DNA of 64,000 nt from Sympetrum striolatum. Taxonomy: Eukaryota; Arthropoda; Insecta; Odonata; Libellulidae. The notes under the pieces are model-generated. The model saw only the letters and a program-made list of their open reading frames with translations. It had not been told where the DNA came from and did not search any database. Made by a program: the position numbers and the translations under genes. The stretch lies in assembly GCA_947579665.1 (NCBI GenBank), contig OX388345.1:58457454-58521453 (forward strand), read 5' to 3'. Below are positions 12,706 through 24,100 of the stretch, piece after piece (position 1 is the stretch's first letter; every line of letters starts with the position of its first letter).

Positions 12706-13690
12706 GGTGCTAAATTATGGCTAAGTTATAACAAAAAATGTGATATTTTCTGTAAACTTACGAAATATTTTCCGCGAAACTGTATAAGTTACAATGAACG
12801 CTGGGGGAAACCTTTGTAAAAGTCTTAATAGTTTAAGATTTCACCGAAATGTCCACACGAATATCATTAAATTATTAATAACCACTCAATTTCTGAACAA
12901 GTCTGTATGTAGCACGACACATGCCAAAATCAAGTTAACATAATATAGAGAAAATTTTCGTACAGAGATGACGTTTGTTTTGTGATTATGTGTGCCAACA
13001 TGGCTGACCTAAAGTACTCTGTTTACAGAATGAAATACACTTAAATACTAATTTTCATTATTTGAGTATTAAAATTCTTAACACTCACACACAGCTAAAA
13101 TAATATGGTGAAAGGATTCGCTTTTCTTCAAAGTTTAACTCCCTATTGCAACAGCAGCAGAAAAACTTATATCGACCCAATAGAAGAACTTTTTGCGCAG
13201 GACGAAGGCGCGAGTTCGCATGGGAATGTAATGCGGCTAATTTGATAAATACTTGCATAAAAAATCTACCGTATGATATATGCCTTTGCGTTAGAATTAT
13301 TTCAATGCACGAGGTGTTAAAAGGAATTATCTCTTAATTAAGTCGGAAGTCCATCTTCTGTAAAAGTGTTACATTTATTTGATTTTGACGACATATATTC
13401 TAATATCACAGAAATTTGATCTTATTACATGGCATTATAAAATAATGGTCGTATACATTGATAGGACTAGTTTCGAATTAGTTTTATTTATGTATAATAA
13501 TTTATTAGGTTTATCGGAAGGCAAAAGATTTTAATTCGAAGTCGATTCATCTAAAAGAATAGTCAGCAAGTTGAAATTAATGGAAGATAAATGGGATACA
13601 CGATTGTGTTTACAAACGTAATTTACGTAAGTGACGTATTCAAGGATCATCGTTGCGAAGATAGGGGCTTGTGTATATCGTGAGGATTCC
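12706..13690. other. RNF185 5' flank, no second gene seen
   Basis: Contains the RNF185 5' UTR and promoter. Short reading frames here (e.g. 13146-13337) show no domain and no plausible splice partners. I see no obvious divergent gene, unlike the Prp19/SELENOM pair. Confidence 0.4.
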
Positions 13691-15945
13691 TCTGACAAAG
13701 ACCCTCACAAATGTTCTGTATTGTCGGTAAACCATTCCTAAAAGAAAAAAAAGGTATTGAAAATATTCTTAAAATTCGCTGCAATTTAATCGTCTGGCAT
13801 AGAACCCGGGTCATCCTGGTAAACTTACTATGCAGCACAACAGAAAATCACCATCTTTTACTATGTGTGAAAATTCAAGCAGAAGTATTGGCTCCAACTG
13901 CCTCAAACGACGTCCTACTTTTCAATAATGTAAATGGCTCTCTGGATTCGAACCAAGGACGATCTTGGAAATCTAAAACATGTTTTTGAAATGTATCTAT
14001 GTTCTCTATCCCTATACCTAATTTCATGTTTTAATATTATTGGGAAGGGGTTTAAATTAATTCTTAAAAATTGGATAATTTACTGATGGTAGAGACGCCT
14101 GGTGTCGAACCCAGGAAATGTTGGTAGCTGTGAATGAACAGTATGACTTATTAGAACTTCATCTTATTTCATACTAAGTTTGAAGTCGATAGCATGCCGG
14201 GAAGTACCTAAATCGTTTTTCTGTTATCTCCATAAGAAATGCATTGAGGAATGTAAATGGCTCTCTGGGATCGAACCAAGGACCGACAGCGAATATGTAA
14301 AATTTGATTATAATATATATTTATGATCTCCAACTCCATGCCGAATTTCAAGTTTCCATGCCATCGTGAAAGGGTCCAAAAAAAATCTTAAAAATCGCTA
14401 CAATGCATTTTAAACGGCCGATTTTTGCCTCGACCTAGCATCGAACCCAGGATATTTTCCGTAAAAGTCATTTATGTTTTCGATAGATCATGACCATATA
14501 TATATAGGCTCCTAGAGTTTCGATTCTCTACCTATATGGGAAGTATTTTTTAAAAATTCCGGAAAATCAAAGCAATGCATTTAAATGGAAAAAATCGGGA
14601 CTTTGGGGCCCTCTGGAATCGAACCCATGACACTGAGGTTCAAAATCGCAATTTTCTGGCGGTTACACGTTATGGCCAATATGTCGTAAAAATTTCAAGT
14701 CAATGACGCTTTTAGTTTAGCCTGTGAATTTGTATCCTCTCTATCTATCTATATACATGAATGAATCCGGAGAAGCATCTATATCTATTACGAGTAAAAT
14801 GTAGCTTGCACACTGCAAGCAGATCGACAACACTAATTTCATATCGGCATCATTTCGCGACGGTCCTCAAAAGAAAAAAAAATTGAAAATATTCTTAAAA
14901 TTCGCTGCATTTTAATCGTCTGGAATCGAACCCGGGGCTTCACGGATATACTTTCTATGCATCACAACAGGAGATCACGGTCTCTTACTATGTGTGAAGA
15001 TTCAGGCAGAAATATTGGCTTCAACTGCCTCAAACGACGTCCTACTTTTCCCATATATTCCTTATGAGAGAAATTTTAATATGCTCTGGCATCGAACCCA
15101 GGAACAGCATGGTCTTATCTAACTTTTTTTCTTAAACCGAGTCTTAATGTAAATCTACTATCTAAGCAAGAACTCCCTAATATTTCGATAAGTGCATGAA
15201 AGAAATAATGAATACATATCCCAATGTGTTTTATAGGGCAGATATATTTACCGCCCGGCATCGAACCCGGGTCTTTCTGATGATACTTCCTGTGCAGCAA
15301 AACAGAAGATCACCACCTTTAACTATGTGTGAAAATTTAGGCAGAAATATTGGCTGCAACTGCCTCAAACGACGTCCTACTTTTCCCTTATATTCCTTAT
15401 GAGAGAAATGTTATTGTGCTCTGGCATCGAACTCGGGAACTCTACGGTCTTATGAAAATTTTTTTCTGAAACCAATTCATACAATACATCTTCTAGCAAA
15501 GCACGAGTTCCCTATCATTTCGATAAGTGCATCAAAAAAATTATGAAAAACTACTCCCATGTATTTTAAAGGGCAGATATTTGCATCGTCCTAGCATCAA
15601 ACTCAGGATATTTTCCGTGAAAGTCGTTAATGTTTTCGATAGATCATGACCATATATATATGCTCCTAGAGTTTTGATTCTCTACCTATCCGGGAAGTAT
15701 TTTTTCTTTAATCCCGAAAATCAAAGCAATGCATTTAAACGGGAAAAATCAGGATTTTGGAGCCCTCTGGAATCGAACCCATGACACTGAGGTTCAAAAT
15801 CTCATTTTTTCTAGCGGTTACACTAAATGGCCAATACGTAAAAATTTCATGTCCATGACGCTTGTGGTTTAGTCTGTGAAATTGTATCCTCTCTATCTAT
15901 CTATCTATATGCATGAATGAATCCGGAGAAGCATCTATATATAAT
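13690..15945. repeat. Two tandem ~1.15 kb units built of ~166-bp modules with TCGAACC (B-box-like) motif
   Basis: The motif (C)TCGAACC or a close variant recurs at about 13800, 13948, 14105, 14271, 14441, 14619, then 14926, 15092, 15261, 15427, 15597 and 15773. Spacing is mostly 157-178 bp. The last four of the first series match the last four of the second at a constant 1154-1156 bp offset. Each large unit ends in a CTAT microsatellite and a block reading ATGAATGAATCCGGAGAAGC (about 14760 and 15915). On the minus strand the motif reads GGTTCGATTCC, a match to the Pol III B box / tRNA T-arm. No A box is seen in register. This is a satellite-like higher-order repeat, possibly derived from a tRNA-related SINE. 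The family is not recognised. Confidence 0.8.
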
Positions 15946-16441
15946 AAGATATTATTTCTAATAAAGTTTAAAAAATTTTATTTCTATCAGTTCCTCTGAT
16001 CCTTTCGGTACTCTCTTATTTCTAATGTTATCTGAGCCTTTTACCTTCTACATATCACAGTTTAATAAATCATATTTTGTTCGAAGCCGAAATAGAATTT
16101 ATCGGAAGAATTGATTTTGTAAGCGGGAAATTTAGGATGTCTTGTAATGCTTAGCTATCGGTATTATGTATCAATATATGTATATACGATATTGGCTGAA
16201 ACATCAATACCTTATAGGCTTATAGTGGCTTGATTTGTTTTCTCACGAAGTGATGTATCGTTTTTATCCGTTTATCCTCTAATCTTGATTCAAGCCTTTG
16301 TACTGATGCGCATCTCCAAATTGGCGTGGTGAAAAGTTCTTTCATCTTGGAATTACGTGGAAAGGAAAGTTAATGCTTTATTTTTCCTCGCTATAAATTT
16401 AATTAGTCTTGTAGTAATCATGTTAATTTTTCTAAATTTAT

Positions 16442-16477
16442 TTGCAAAATTACATCTGTGCAGATGTAATTTTGCAA
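16442..16477. repeat. Perfect 17-bp inverted repeat with 2-nt spacer
   Basis: Arms TTGCAAAATTACATCTG (16442-16458) and its exact complement (16461-16477) are separated by TG. It lies in otherwise featureless AT-rich DNA between the satellite and the Harbinger element (15946-16931), where I see no gene. Confidence 0.85.
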
Positions 16478-17107
16478 CAATGCAACAACTCGTTATCGGC
16501 AAACGTAGTACAGTTTTGGCTCGTTATTACATACGCCGCGAAAATTTTATTTATTTGGTAGACAGCAGACGGAGGAGACGGACAAATTTATGGCTCCAAC
16601 TAACTGACATATTTTGCGAATGAACTCTATCACTATTATTTGGACCGAAGAAGCGTATTCCCTAAAGAAGGAAAGCTTGGAGGATATAAGCAAGAGCATT
16701 TTTTGCGCAAATGTTACATAACGTTCACAAATAAAAAGTAATCAAATTATGCTGACTTAGGAAACTGCGTTAGGGCGTGAATTTTGTAGTAATAATTATA
16801 GTTTAATCAAAATCATTTTGTTCAGAATAATAGAATTTAGTTTTATCTGTTTTACTTTTTTATCTGTTTTGAAGTGTCAGCAAAACTTATTACTGATTCA
16901 AAAGTTCGGTTATTATCAGATCTACACTTTAAACCCCGTTTTCAAAGGACCACGCCAGTCGGTCGGTCGGAATCGGAAGCGTGATTGTTCGCTTGGGCCG
17001 CTTGGGCGCCTTGCGCGTCACAGCACAGGGTTGGTTTGTGTTTGTGAGCTTTTCAGTCCTATCAGGACTTGTAACTGTAACTCCCTGCACAACAGTGGAT
17101 CGAAATT

Positions 17108-20099
17108 ATGGAGGCTCTCTTGTATAATTTTTTGATGGATGAAGAAGAAGATGAGATTCTGTTGGTCTCAATGATGAGAAATTCTCCTAATAAAATATAC
17201 AGGAAGAGAAATAGAGAAGGTGCCTTCAAAGCTGTAATCGAAAGACATCTGTATGACGACGAGGAAAAATTCTGCCAGTATTACCGAGTTTCTCGAGGAT
17301 TATTTTCTCGAATACTCTCAGCAATAAAGCAAGACATAAGGAAAGATCCTTGCAACCGTGTAACCAAACCAATAACACCTACTGAGAAACTTTGTATAAC
17401 TCTTCGGTAAGCAAAGAACTTACTTGATACAACTGTAGTTGTATCAAGCAAGTGAATATTTGATTGTATAACAGTTTATTAGTACTCTACTGGTTATTTT
17501 TCTGCTGTATTTGCGCAGTCTTTGGGTTTTATAAAATTATATTGTATATATTTTCCTTTCCGTCAGTCTATAAAGGACAAATTCATTTGAACTTATGAAG
17601 AAGTATGTTAAGACGAAGAAGCTCTTATTGTAAAAACTTTCATGAGCTCACTTGATATGATTCATTGAATATTATCATATTGGGTTGCTTTCAGTTTCTT
17701 TTATTTTCAAACGGGTTAATTATCTACACATTCTGATATATTATGACATTGAATTTGAAATATTAGTGGATATAATGGAAGGTCGGACTGCTGCCATTAG
17801 GATTAGTGAAATGGTATGTTTAACTCACAATAAGCGTAATTATATTGACAAAAATTTCACAATAATGGATCATAAGATGCAAACATCAAGAGGATATGAT
17901 AAAAGTAATAGGGATAGGTAACATCAGGGGCTATGGGAAGTTAATTGTTAATTTTGGAATGAGAAATTATCATACAATCTGGCTTCCTCCTTCATTTAAA
18001 AATTAAGATTACGAATGCTCATTACACCAATGAGACATTACATCAGTATCTCAGTCAATAAGGTGTTTTTCTATAGGGGTGATCAGTGTGGCATGTAAAT
18101 CATCCTACTTGATAAGAGTATTCCATTGACAACAGATTGTAGTCTACACTTTTAAATGTTTTGCTTCAGTAAAAACTGCCAAATTTAAAAGTTCTAAATC
18201 TAATCTTCGGTTATAATGCTAACTAATTAAATCTTCCTTGATGTTGGAGCAGCGGTACAAAGTCTAAACTACTACAAGATATGCACCGGGTTCGACCCCA
18301 ACTGTAGTTTGTTTTTTCTTACATTTTAGTCTTCATAATTTTCATCTATTGCATGCTTGTTTCTTTGTGTGAATTCTGAATGCATTTTTCAAAAATTCGA
18401 TAATTTTCTACATTGGGACCCTCCCGTTTCTTCAAACTGAATGCAAATGTCAGAATAATTGGTAAAATAAAACGACATGCATTACGTAATTGAAAAGACA
18501 AAATTCATATTTTCAAAGAAATTTAATCACTATCTGATATACATGTTTGTACATGGGACTGAGAACAACTTTCTTGGGCTTTCTCCTCTAAATCGGTCAC
18601 AACCTGCAGTATTCTAATTCTTGCCTCCCTTATTAAAGGAGGTGGCAAGGCAATAACTGATGATGCCATGGCATCAAAAAATTGCCGCACTGGATGCTCC
18701 CTTTCCTTATTCTGCATCATTTCCCTCAGGAAGGCCATCCTTTGCTCTCGTCCCCTCCTCAACTCCTCCAGTATGTTAATCTTCATCCTCTTTCTAGAAG
18801 AAGAAGATTCATCTTTGATTGTCTTGCTAGAGGAGGAATATTCATCTTCTATCTTTTCGTCCTCTGCATCAAAGGTGGATTTTGCAATGTCCTCTATGGG
18901 CTCTTGAGTTTCCTCAATACTAGACTTAGAACTGTCGACATCATCACCATTAGTAACTTAGCATAAAAGACTGACTGATTTACTATTTAATGCTGGCATA
19001 TGAATACACAGTACTTACACACTCTCCTGAAAAGACCCATCCAAAAACTGCAACCTGGAATCATTATATTTAGATTTTGTTGCAGGAGATCCAGTGCCCA
19101 TCTTCTTTTTATTTCTCCGATAAGAGTCCCTTATAGTCCTCCACCTTGTACGACAATCTGAAACTATTTTCTTTTTGTTTTAGGTTTTTGGCAACAGGGG
19201 AGAGCTACAGATCTTTAGCATTTCAATACAGAATATCTCATAGCTGGATAAGTACATTTGTGCCTATAGTGCTAAAATCTATTTGCCAGAGATTAATGAA
19301 GGAAGCCATGCCTCATCTTAATCAAGATAAACTTAAGCAGATAGCAGATGAGTTTCAGAAGCTTTGGAATTTTCCCAATTGCTGTGGTGCTTTAGATGGG
19401 AAACATATTAGAATAATAAAACCCAATACCTCTAGCTCCCTATATTTTAATTATAAAAACTATTCCTCAATAGTATTACTTGCTCTTGTTGATGCAAACA
19501 ATAAATTTTTAGCTATAGATGTGGGTTCTTATGGGAAGGAAGGTGACGCTGGTATTTTTGCTAAATCAAAATTGGGGAAATCCATCAAAGATTCAAGTTT
19601 TCAATTCCCAGAACCCATGCCATTACCAGGATCAGACAACATATTGCCACATGTGATAGTAGGTAACGAAGCATTCAAACTTACAACTCATGTCATGAGG
19701 CCTTATCCCAAAGAGCAATCTTCAACAGACTTACAGAAAGCAGCTTATAATTATCGACATAACCGTGCAAGACAAACAAGTGAAAATGCTTTTGGTATTC
19801 TTTGCCAATATTTTAGAATATTTCATGTGCCAATTGCTGTTAAACCAGAGACTGTTGATGAGCTCACAGCGGCTGCATGTATTCTTCAAAATTTATTAAT
19901 AAACGATCGCATGTCATATTCGAGTGGACCTGTAGATGGCAAAGTCTCTCTTCCAAAGAATAACTTGCAGCCGTTGGCAAAATTAGGAGGGAATGCTACC
20001 ATAGAAGCATTCAAAATACGCGATTATTTCGCTGAATATTTCTGTAGCTCACAAGGAGAAGTTAAGTGGCAAATTATGCAGGAGACGAGGGCAAATTAA
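17108..20099 (+). CDS. PIF/Harbinger (HARBI1-like) DDE transposase
   Basis: Nuclease that cuts and integrates the element. Two exons: 17108-17406 and 19184-20099, joined phase-correct (CG|G gives Arg) by a GT-AG intron of 1777 bp; 404 aa in total. The N-terminal ~100 residues are an acidic/basic leader (MEALLYNFLMDEEEDEILL). The DDE_Tnp_4 core contains CCGALDGKHI (D171), VDANNKFLAIDVGSYGKEGDAG, IVGNEAFKL, RPYP, and TSENAFGIL (E300). In family members the third of these motifs is usually GDxAF or GDEAFPL; here it reads GNEAF with N261, so an acidic residue normally assigned to the catalytic triad may be lost. The reading frame is otherwise intact. The intron contains exons 2 and 3 of the element's second gene on the opposite strand. 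Confidence 0.93.
17423..17448. repeat. Perfect 12-bp inverted repeat just inside the transposase intron
   Basis: CTTGATACAACT (17423-17434) and its exact complement (17437-17448) are separated by GT, starting 16 nt after the intron donor. It could form a hairpin in pre-mRNA or be a protein-binding palindrome; no function is assigned. Confidence 0.85.
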
Positions 20100-20302
20100 A
20101 ACATATTTAATGTATACAGTTAAGAGAAATAAAAACGATACTTACCACTTTTATTCAATTCTTCGGCAATTACCTTCCACGCATTTTCCTTCATCCTAGT
20201 ATCTTTGTACGTATTTAATTTTATTTTATATAAGATAGGTTGCTTCCTTACGAGCTCGATTAAGCGCTCGTCGGTCGTAGGGATAAAATTCTTTGACTCC
20301 AT
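18523..20302 (-). CDS. Harbinger-encoded MADF-BESS DNA-binding protein
   Basis: Harbinger elements carry a Myb/MADF-type protein that helps transposase reach the ends and enter the nucleus. Exons on minus: 20146-20302, about 19023-19157, 18523-18956; about 241 aa. The MADF domain spans exons 1 and 2: DERLIELVRKQPILY, ENAWKVIAEEL, then CRTRWRTIRDSYRRNKKK. An acidic, serine-rich linker follows. The C terminus is a BESS motif (FFDAMASSVIALPPPL, then ARIRILQVV). The gene surrounds transposase exon 2, which lies inside its first intron (19158-20145). The exon 2/3 junction is uncertain. The strong donor GTAAGT at 19018 would shift frame, while the in-frame joint needs the weaker GTGTGT at 19022. 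A one-base indel or rare splicing is possible. Confidence 0.85.
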
Positions 20303-20503
20303 ATTATGTTTAGTACTAACGTGTCCGCTTCGCGCCACGCTGAAGTTGCTCCCGAGGCAACTGCTCTGCGTGGCGCTGGCGTGATTGGCTGGTGGGAATC
20401 GCGCGCGCAATTCCTTGGTAAACGCTACAATGGAATCAGTATCGAGCGACTTCAGCGCAAGCGTGTATTCACGCTTGCACGGTCCTTGGAAAACAGACCT
20501 TTA

Positions 20504-21389
20504 GACAATAAAAATCACCAAACAACTGTTCTAAACTGCATATATCTTGAATACATCTCTTACGAATTAAATAGTTCATGTAGTTCTCAATCCCTTCCCT
20601 TCAAATGAAAAAAAATCATTCAATAAGCAAACTTGGTATGATCTAATACTAATAATCTTAATGTATTATGTGCTCGATGATGAATCAATGAACTGATGAG
20701 TTAGTGATGAATGAGTTATGGAAAGAAAAAAAAAAAGATTAGTATTATATTTTTAATATTTTACTTTTTGATGATGTATTTTATTATATGACTAGCCTTT
20801 TTCTGTTTTTATATGTTTTTCCATTACTAGTATTTATGACCGGCATTGTGATAGCAAACTTTCATTGAATTCTATTTTGTTCTATTGACGGCAGTATAAA
20901 ATTGAGTAAGTATTTGTCGTCTTGGAATCACGACCTTTCAACTGCTCGCGCTAATTGAATATCTCTCCACAAAATGTACCGTCTGGATATAATTATTCTC
21001 TTCTCCAAAGATAATTGATGTCCTCCATGGCGAGCATGAAATGCTATGCGCCTGCGCGACTATAGACGCCGCTTATAAATCGCAATAAAAATGTCCAAGT
21101 TTCCCTTCTTCAAAAAATATCAACGAAATTGGCGAATCGTAACAAATTCGTTTAATTTTTCCTATAAAAGGCATGGATATTAACGATTTGGTGCCGCTTT
21201 ACAGTCCTTGTGTTTTGCCACGTAGGAAAAGAAAGGCGTTTGCTAGTTGTGTGTACTTTTCTTCTCTTCCAATTTTATTTACTCTCCATATTTTGGGTCA
21301 CTATCAGCTAAGATAGATTTAACCTTCACTTTTCCTCTTTTGTGTTGAAATCATTTAATTAATTAATCGTTACGATCGAATTTGTATGT
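20504..21389. other. No gene seen between Harbinger and RTE element
   Basis: AT-rich DNA with several short homopolymer runs. No reading frame has a recognisable domain. Confidence 0.4.
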
Positions 21390-24100
21390 ATCATCATCAT
21401 CAGCCATTTTCAATCGGATGTAGGCCTCCCCAAGTAATTTCCAATTTTCTCTGACTGAGCTTCACGTTGCCACGTTACACCTAAGTACTTGATGAGGTCT
21501 CTATTCCGCCTGTCTATAGGTCTTCTTGGTCTCTTCACATCTCTTGGTATCCAGTTGAGAACTAATACTACTACAGATGTCCAACGGTTGTCGTTTTTTC
21601 TCGCAACATGGCCGGCCCACCTCCATTTTAGTGATCTTACCTTATCTATGATGTCTGTAACTCCAGTCGTTACAGAGCTCCATGCTCCTTTGCGTTGTCT
21701 GAAGTCTCTGGGTTATTGCAGCATTTAACACCCAAGTTTCACTACCATAGGTCATGACAGGTAAAATGCATTGGTTGAAGACCTTCCTCTTCAAAACCAT
21801 TGGCATTCTTGACTTCAGAATGTGTGAGTTCCTACCAAATGCGCTCCAGCCAAGTTTCATTATTCTGTTTACTTCATTAATCCTGTTTTTCTCTCCTGTT
21901 GTTACAAGTTGTCCCAGGTATCTGTATTCCGAGCAAACATCAAGAGGTTTTTCTTGAAGTTGGACTGGTTCTTGCACTGCAAAAGAATTATACATTACCT
22001 TTGTTTTTGTTAGGTTTATCCTGAGTCCTATCTTCTGTCCCGCTGTGTTTAGCTCTTCAAGTCTTGAAGTTAGATCTTCTGCGTTTGCTGAAAAGAGAAC
22101 TATATCATCTGCAAAACGGAGGTGACTGATGTACTCCCCATTTACTCTTAAGCCCTTCTCTTCCCAATCAAGGGTTTTAAAAACTTCTAAAACGGCTTTG
22201 AACAAGATGGGAGATAAACCGTCACCTTGTCGAACTCCATTCTCAATCTTGAATTCATTAGTCTCTTCATGTAGCATTACAGAAGCAGTGGCATTCTCAT
22301 ATACACTGCGCAAGAGACTGATGTACTCAGAATCCATCCCTTGATTCTTCAGAGCTTTCAGAGTGGATGAGGTACTTACCGAGTCGAAGGCCTGTTCGTA
22401 ATCCACAAAGCAAAGGACGAGTGGCATCTCGTACTTATTCGTTCTGTTAATAATTTCCTGTAGTGTGTGGATTTGGTCCATAGTGCTGAAGCCTTTCCAG
22501 AATCCTGCTTGTTCTTTTGGCTGGGCTGAAGACAGGGTCATCTTAAGACGTTCAGCTATTAGCCTCATGAATGTTTCATAGACAACTGGAAGGAGGCTAA
22601 TGGGACGATAGTTCTTCAAATCTTCTTTGCTTCCTATCTTGTGCAGAAGGGCAATCCTTGCGTGGTTCCATTCCTTGGGAATCATTCTTTGTTTTAGACA
22701 ATTACTGAATAATTGTGCTAAAACATTAGCAATCTCTGTTCCACCAGCTTTCAGATACTCCGACAACACCCCATCTGCTCCTCCTGCTTTTCCATTCTTC
22801 ATCTGCTTAATCGCCGCCATTACCTCTTCTGGGAGAATCGAAAGGAAATTTTGTGAGCTTTGGCTTTCCTCTCGGTTTTCCTCTTCGGCATTTCCCATCT
22901 TCTTGTATAGGTTGCCAAAGTATTCTGCTACAGTCCTCAATACTGCTTGTCTGGTATATGTTGTTGTGCCATCTCTTTTCTGTAAGGCTAAAATCTGTTT
23001 TTTACCAATTGCTAGGCGTCCTCTAGCTCTCTTTATGCTCTTCTTATTTTCTATGGCCTCTTGCACAATCTCCTCATTAAAATTCCTCACATCTTCCTTG
23101 ATTGCTACTCTGATGGCTTTGCACAGCTTGGCATATTCAATGTTATCTCTTGGAGTGTCTGAATTCTTCAGTTCCTTCCGTCGTTTCATCATTTGCCGGG
23201 TTCTATCACTAAACTTCTTATCCTTAGGTTTTCTTGGCATGCTTGCTACTTCCTCTCCCGCTTTCTTCACGACGTCCATAACTTTGGTTTCGAGTTCTTC
23301 CTCCTGAAGTGCTGAGAATCTATTTCTTAGTTCCAGCTGAAACTCCTTCTTGTTATCTGATAGTTTACTGATATTTATCTCATCCTTCTTGCAAGAAACC
23401 AACTTCTTTAATTCCGTTCCGGGGTTAATATTAATTCTGCATCTAACAATTCTGTGGTCAATTCCAGTGTTGAAGTTATTCAAAAATTCACAGTTAGTTA
23501 CAGTGTAGAGTCTGTTTACCAATATGTAGTCTATTATATTTTTGTTCCATTGGGACCTCTCCACGTCTATTTCCTTGTAGCATTTTTCTTAAATTATGTA
23601 TTTGTTATATACATATTGGTGCATTCTGAAAACTCTACTAAGCGGTGACCTCGCTCATTTCTCTGGCCCAGTCCGTATTGTCCTGCGGCTTCAGTCATTA
23701 GCTTCCCGCTAACCTACACGAGCATTCAAATCTCCCATAATGACTTTGTAGTAGTGGGCCTCCTCGTCATGTTCAGTGCTGAGAGTTTGGTAGAAGTTTT
23801 CAATTTCCTCTTCGCTGCTTGCCGCTGTTGGGGCGTAGAATTAGATGACCTGTACTGAGTAACGCTCATTGATCTTTAGTATGAGTTGACAAATTCTATC
23901 TGATACACCTTCGATTTTTACCACATTATTCTTCCATCTCATGTTGATCAAGAATCCAACGCCTCCATTTCTTCCATCCTTGGTACCCCTGTAAAAGAAT
24001 AAATGTCCTTCCTTCAGTGTAAGTAGCTCTTCTGATTTTCTTCTGACTTCGCTGAGACCGATGACATCCCATTTTATCTTCTATAATATCTTCTAATGTA
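21390..24100 (-). mobile_element. RTE-type LINE retrotransposon, decayed, 5' end not defined
   Basis: Minus-strand non-LTR element with an apurinic-like endonuclease upstream of reverse transcriptase, the RTE layout. Endonuclease motifs are readable at about 24080-23690 (KWDVIGLSEVRRK, GGVGFLIN, then VIMGDLNARVG) but are interrupted by stops, e.g. in the segment before FYAPTAAS. The 3' end tails into an ATG/TGA trinucleotide run at 21390-21402, typical of RTE. No target duplication was identified. The 5' boundary near 24100 is approximate. Confidence 0.85.
21642..23564 (-). pseudogene. Reverse transcriptase ORF of RTE LINE (640 aa open, ends frameshifted)
   Basis: Long open frame covering the RT: KEWNHARIALLHKIG, YRPISLLPVVYETF, AGFWKGFSTMDQIHTLQ, CFVDYEQAFDSV, NGVRQGDGLSPILF and the catalytic box LRFADDIVLFS with both Asp residues present. 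A C-terminal portion (VMTYGSETWVLN) is interrupted by a frameshift near 21690. Past it, a different frame continues the expected tail (SLKWRWAGHVARKNDNRW). With the endonuclease also broken, the copy cannot be autonomous. Long antisense frames in this interval (e.g. 22627-23307 plus) are shadows. Confidence 0.88.

Larger units (their letters stand above)
16932..20500 (+). mobile_element. Complete PIF/Harbinger DNA transposon, 3569 bp, TSD TTA
   Basis: Flanked by TTA at 16929-16931 and TTA at 20501-20503, the 3-bp target duplication typical of PIF/Harbinger. The ends form imperfect terminal inverted repeats: the left end contains GTTTTCAAAGGACC and the right end, reverse-complemented, contains GTTTTCCAAGGACC at the same distance from the edge. 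The element carries both genes expected of an autonomous Harbinger: a DDE transposase (plus) and a MADF-BESS DNA-binding partner (minus). Subterminal DNA is GC-rich compared with its surroundings. No internal stop breaks either gene, so the insertion looks young, subject to the residue and splice oddities noted for each gene. Confidence 0.9.

Noticed and set aside
13690..15945. CRISPR-like array
   Set aside because: Modules are ~166 bp and diverged, with no short identical repeats or unique spacers, and the host is eukaryotic.
22627..23307. 226-codon plus-strand frame
   Set aside because: Antisense shadow of the minus-strand RTE reverse transcriptase, which has clear motifs.
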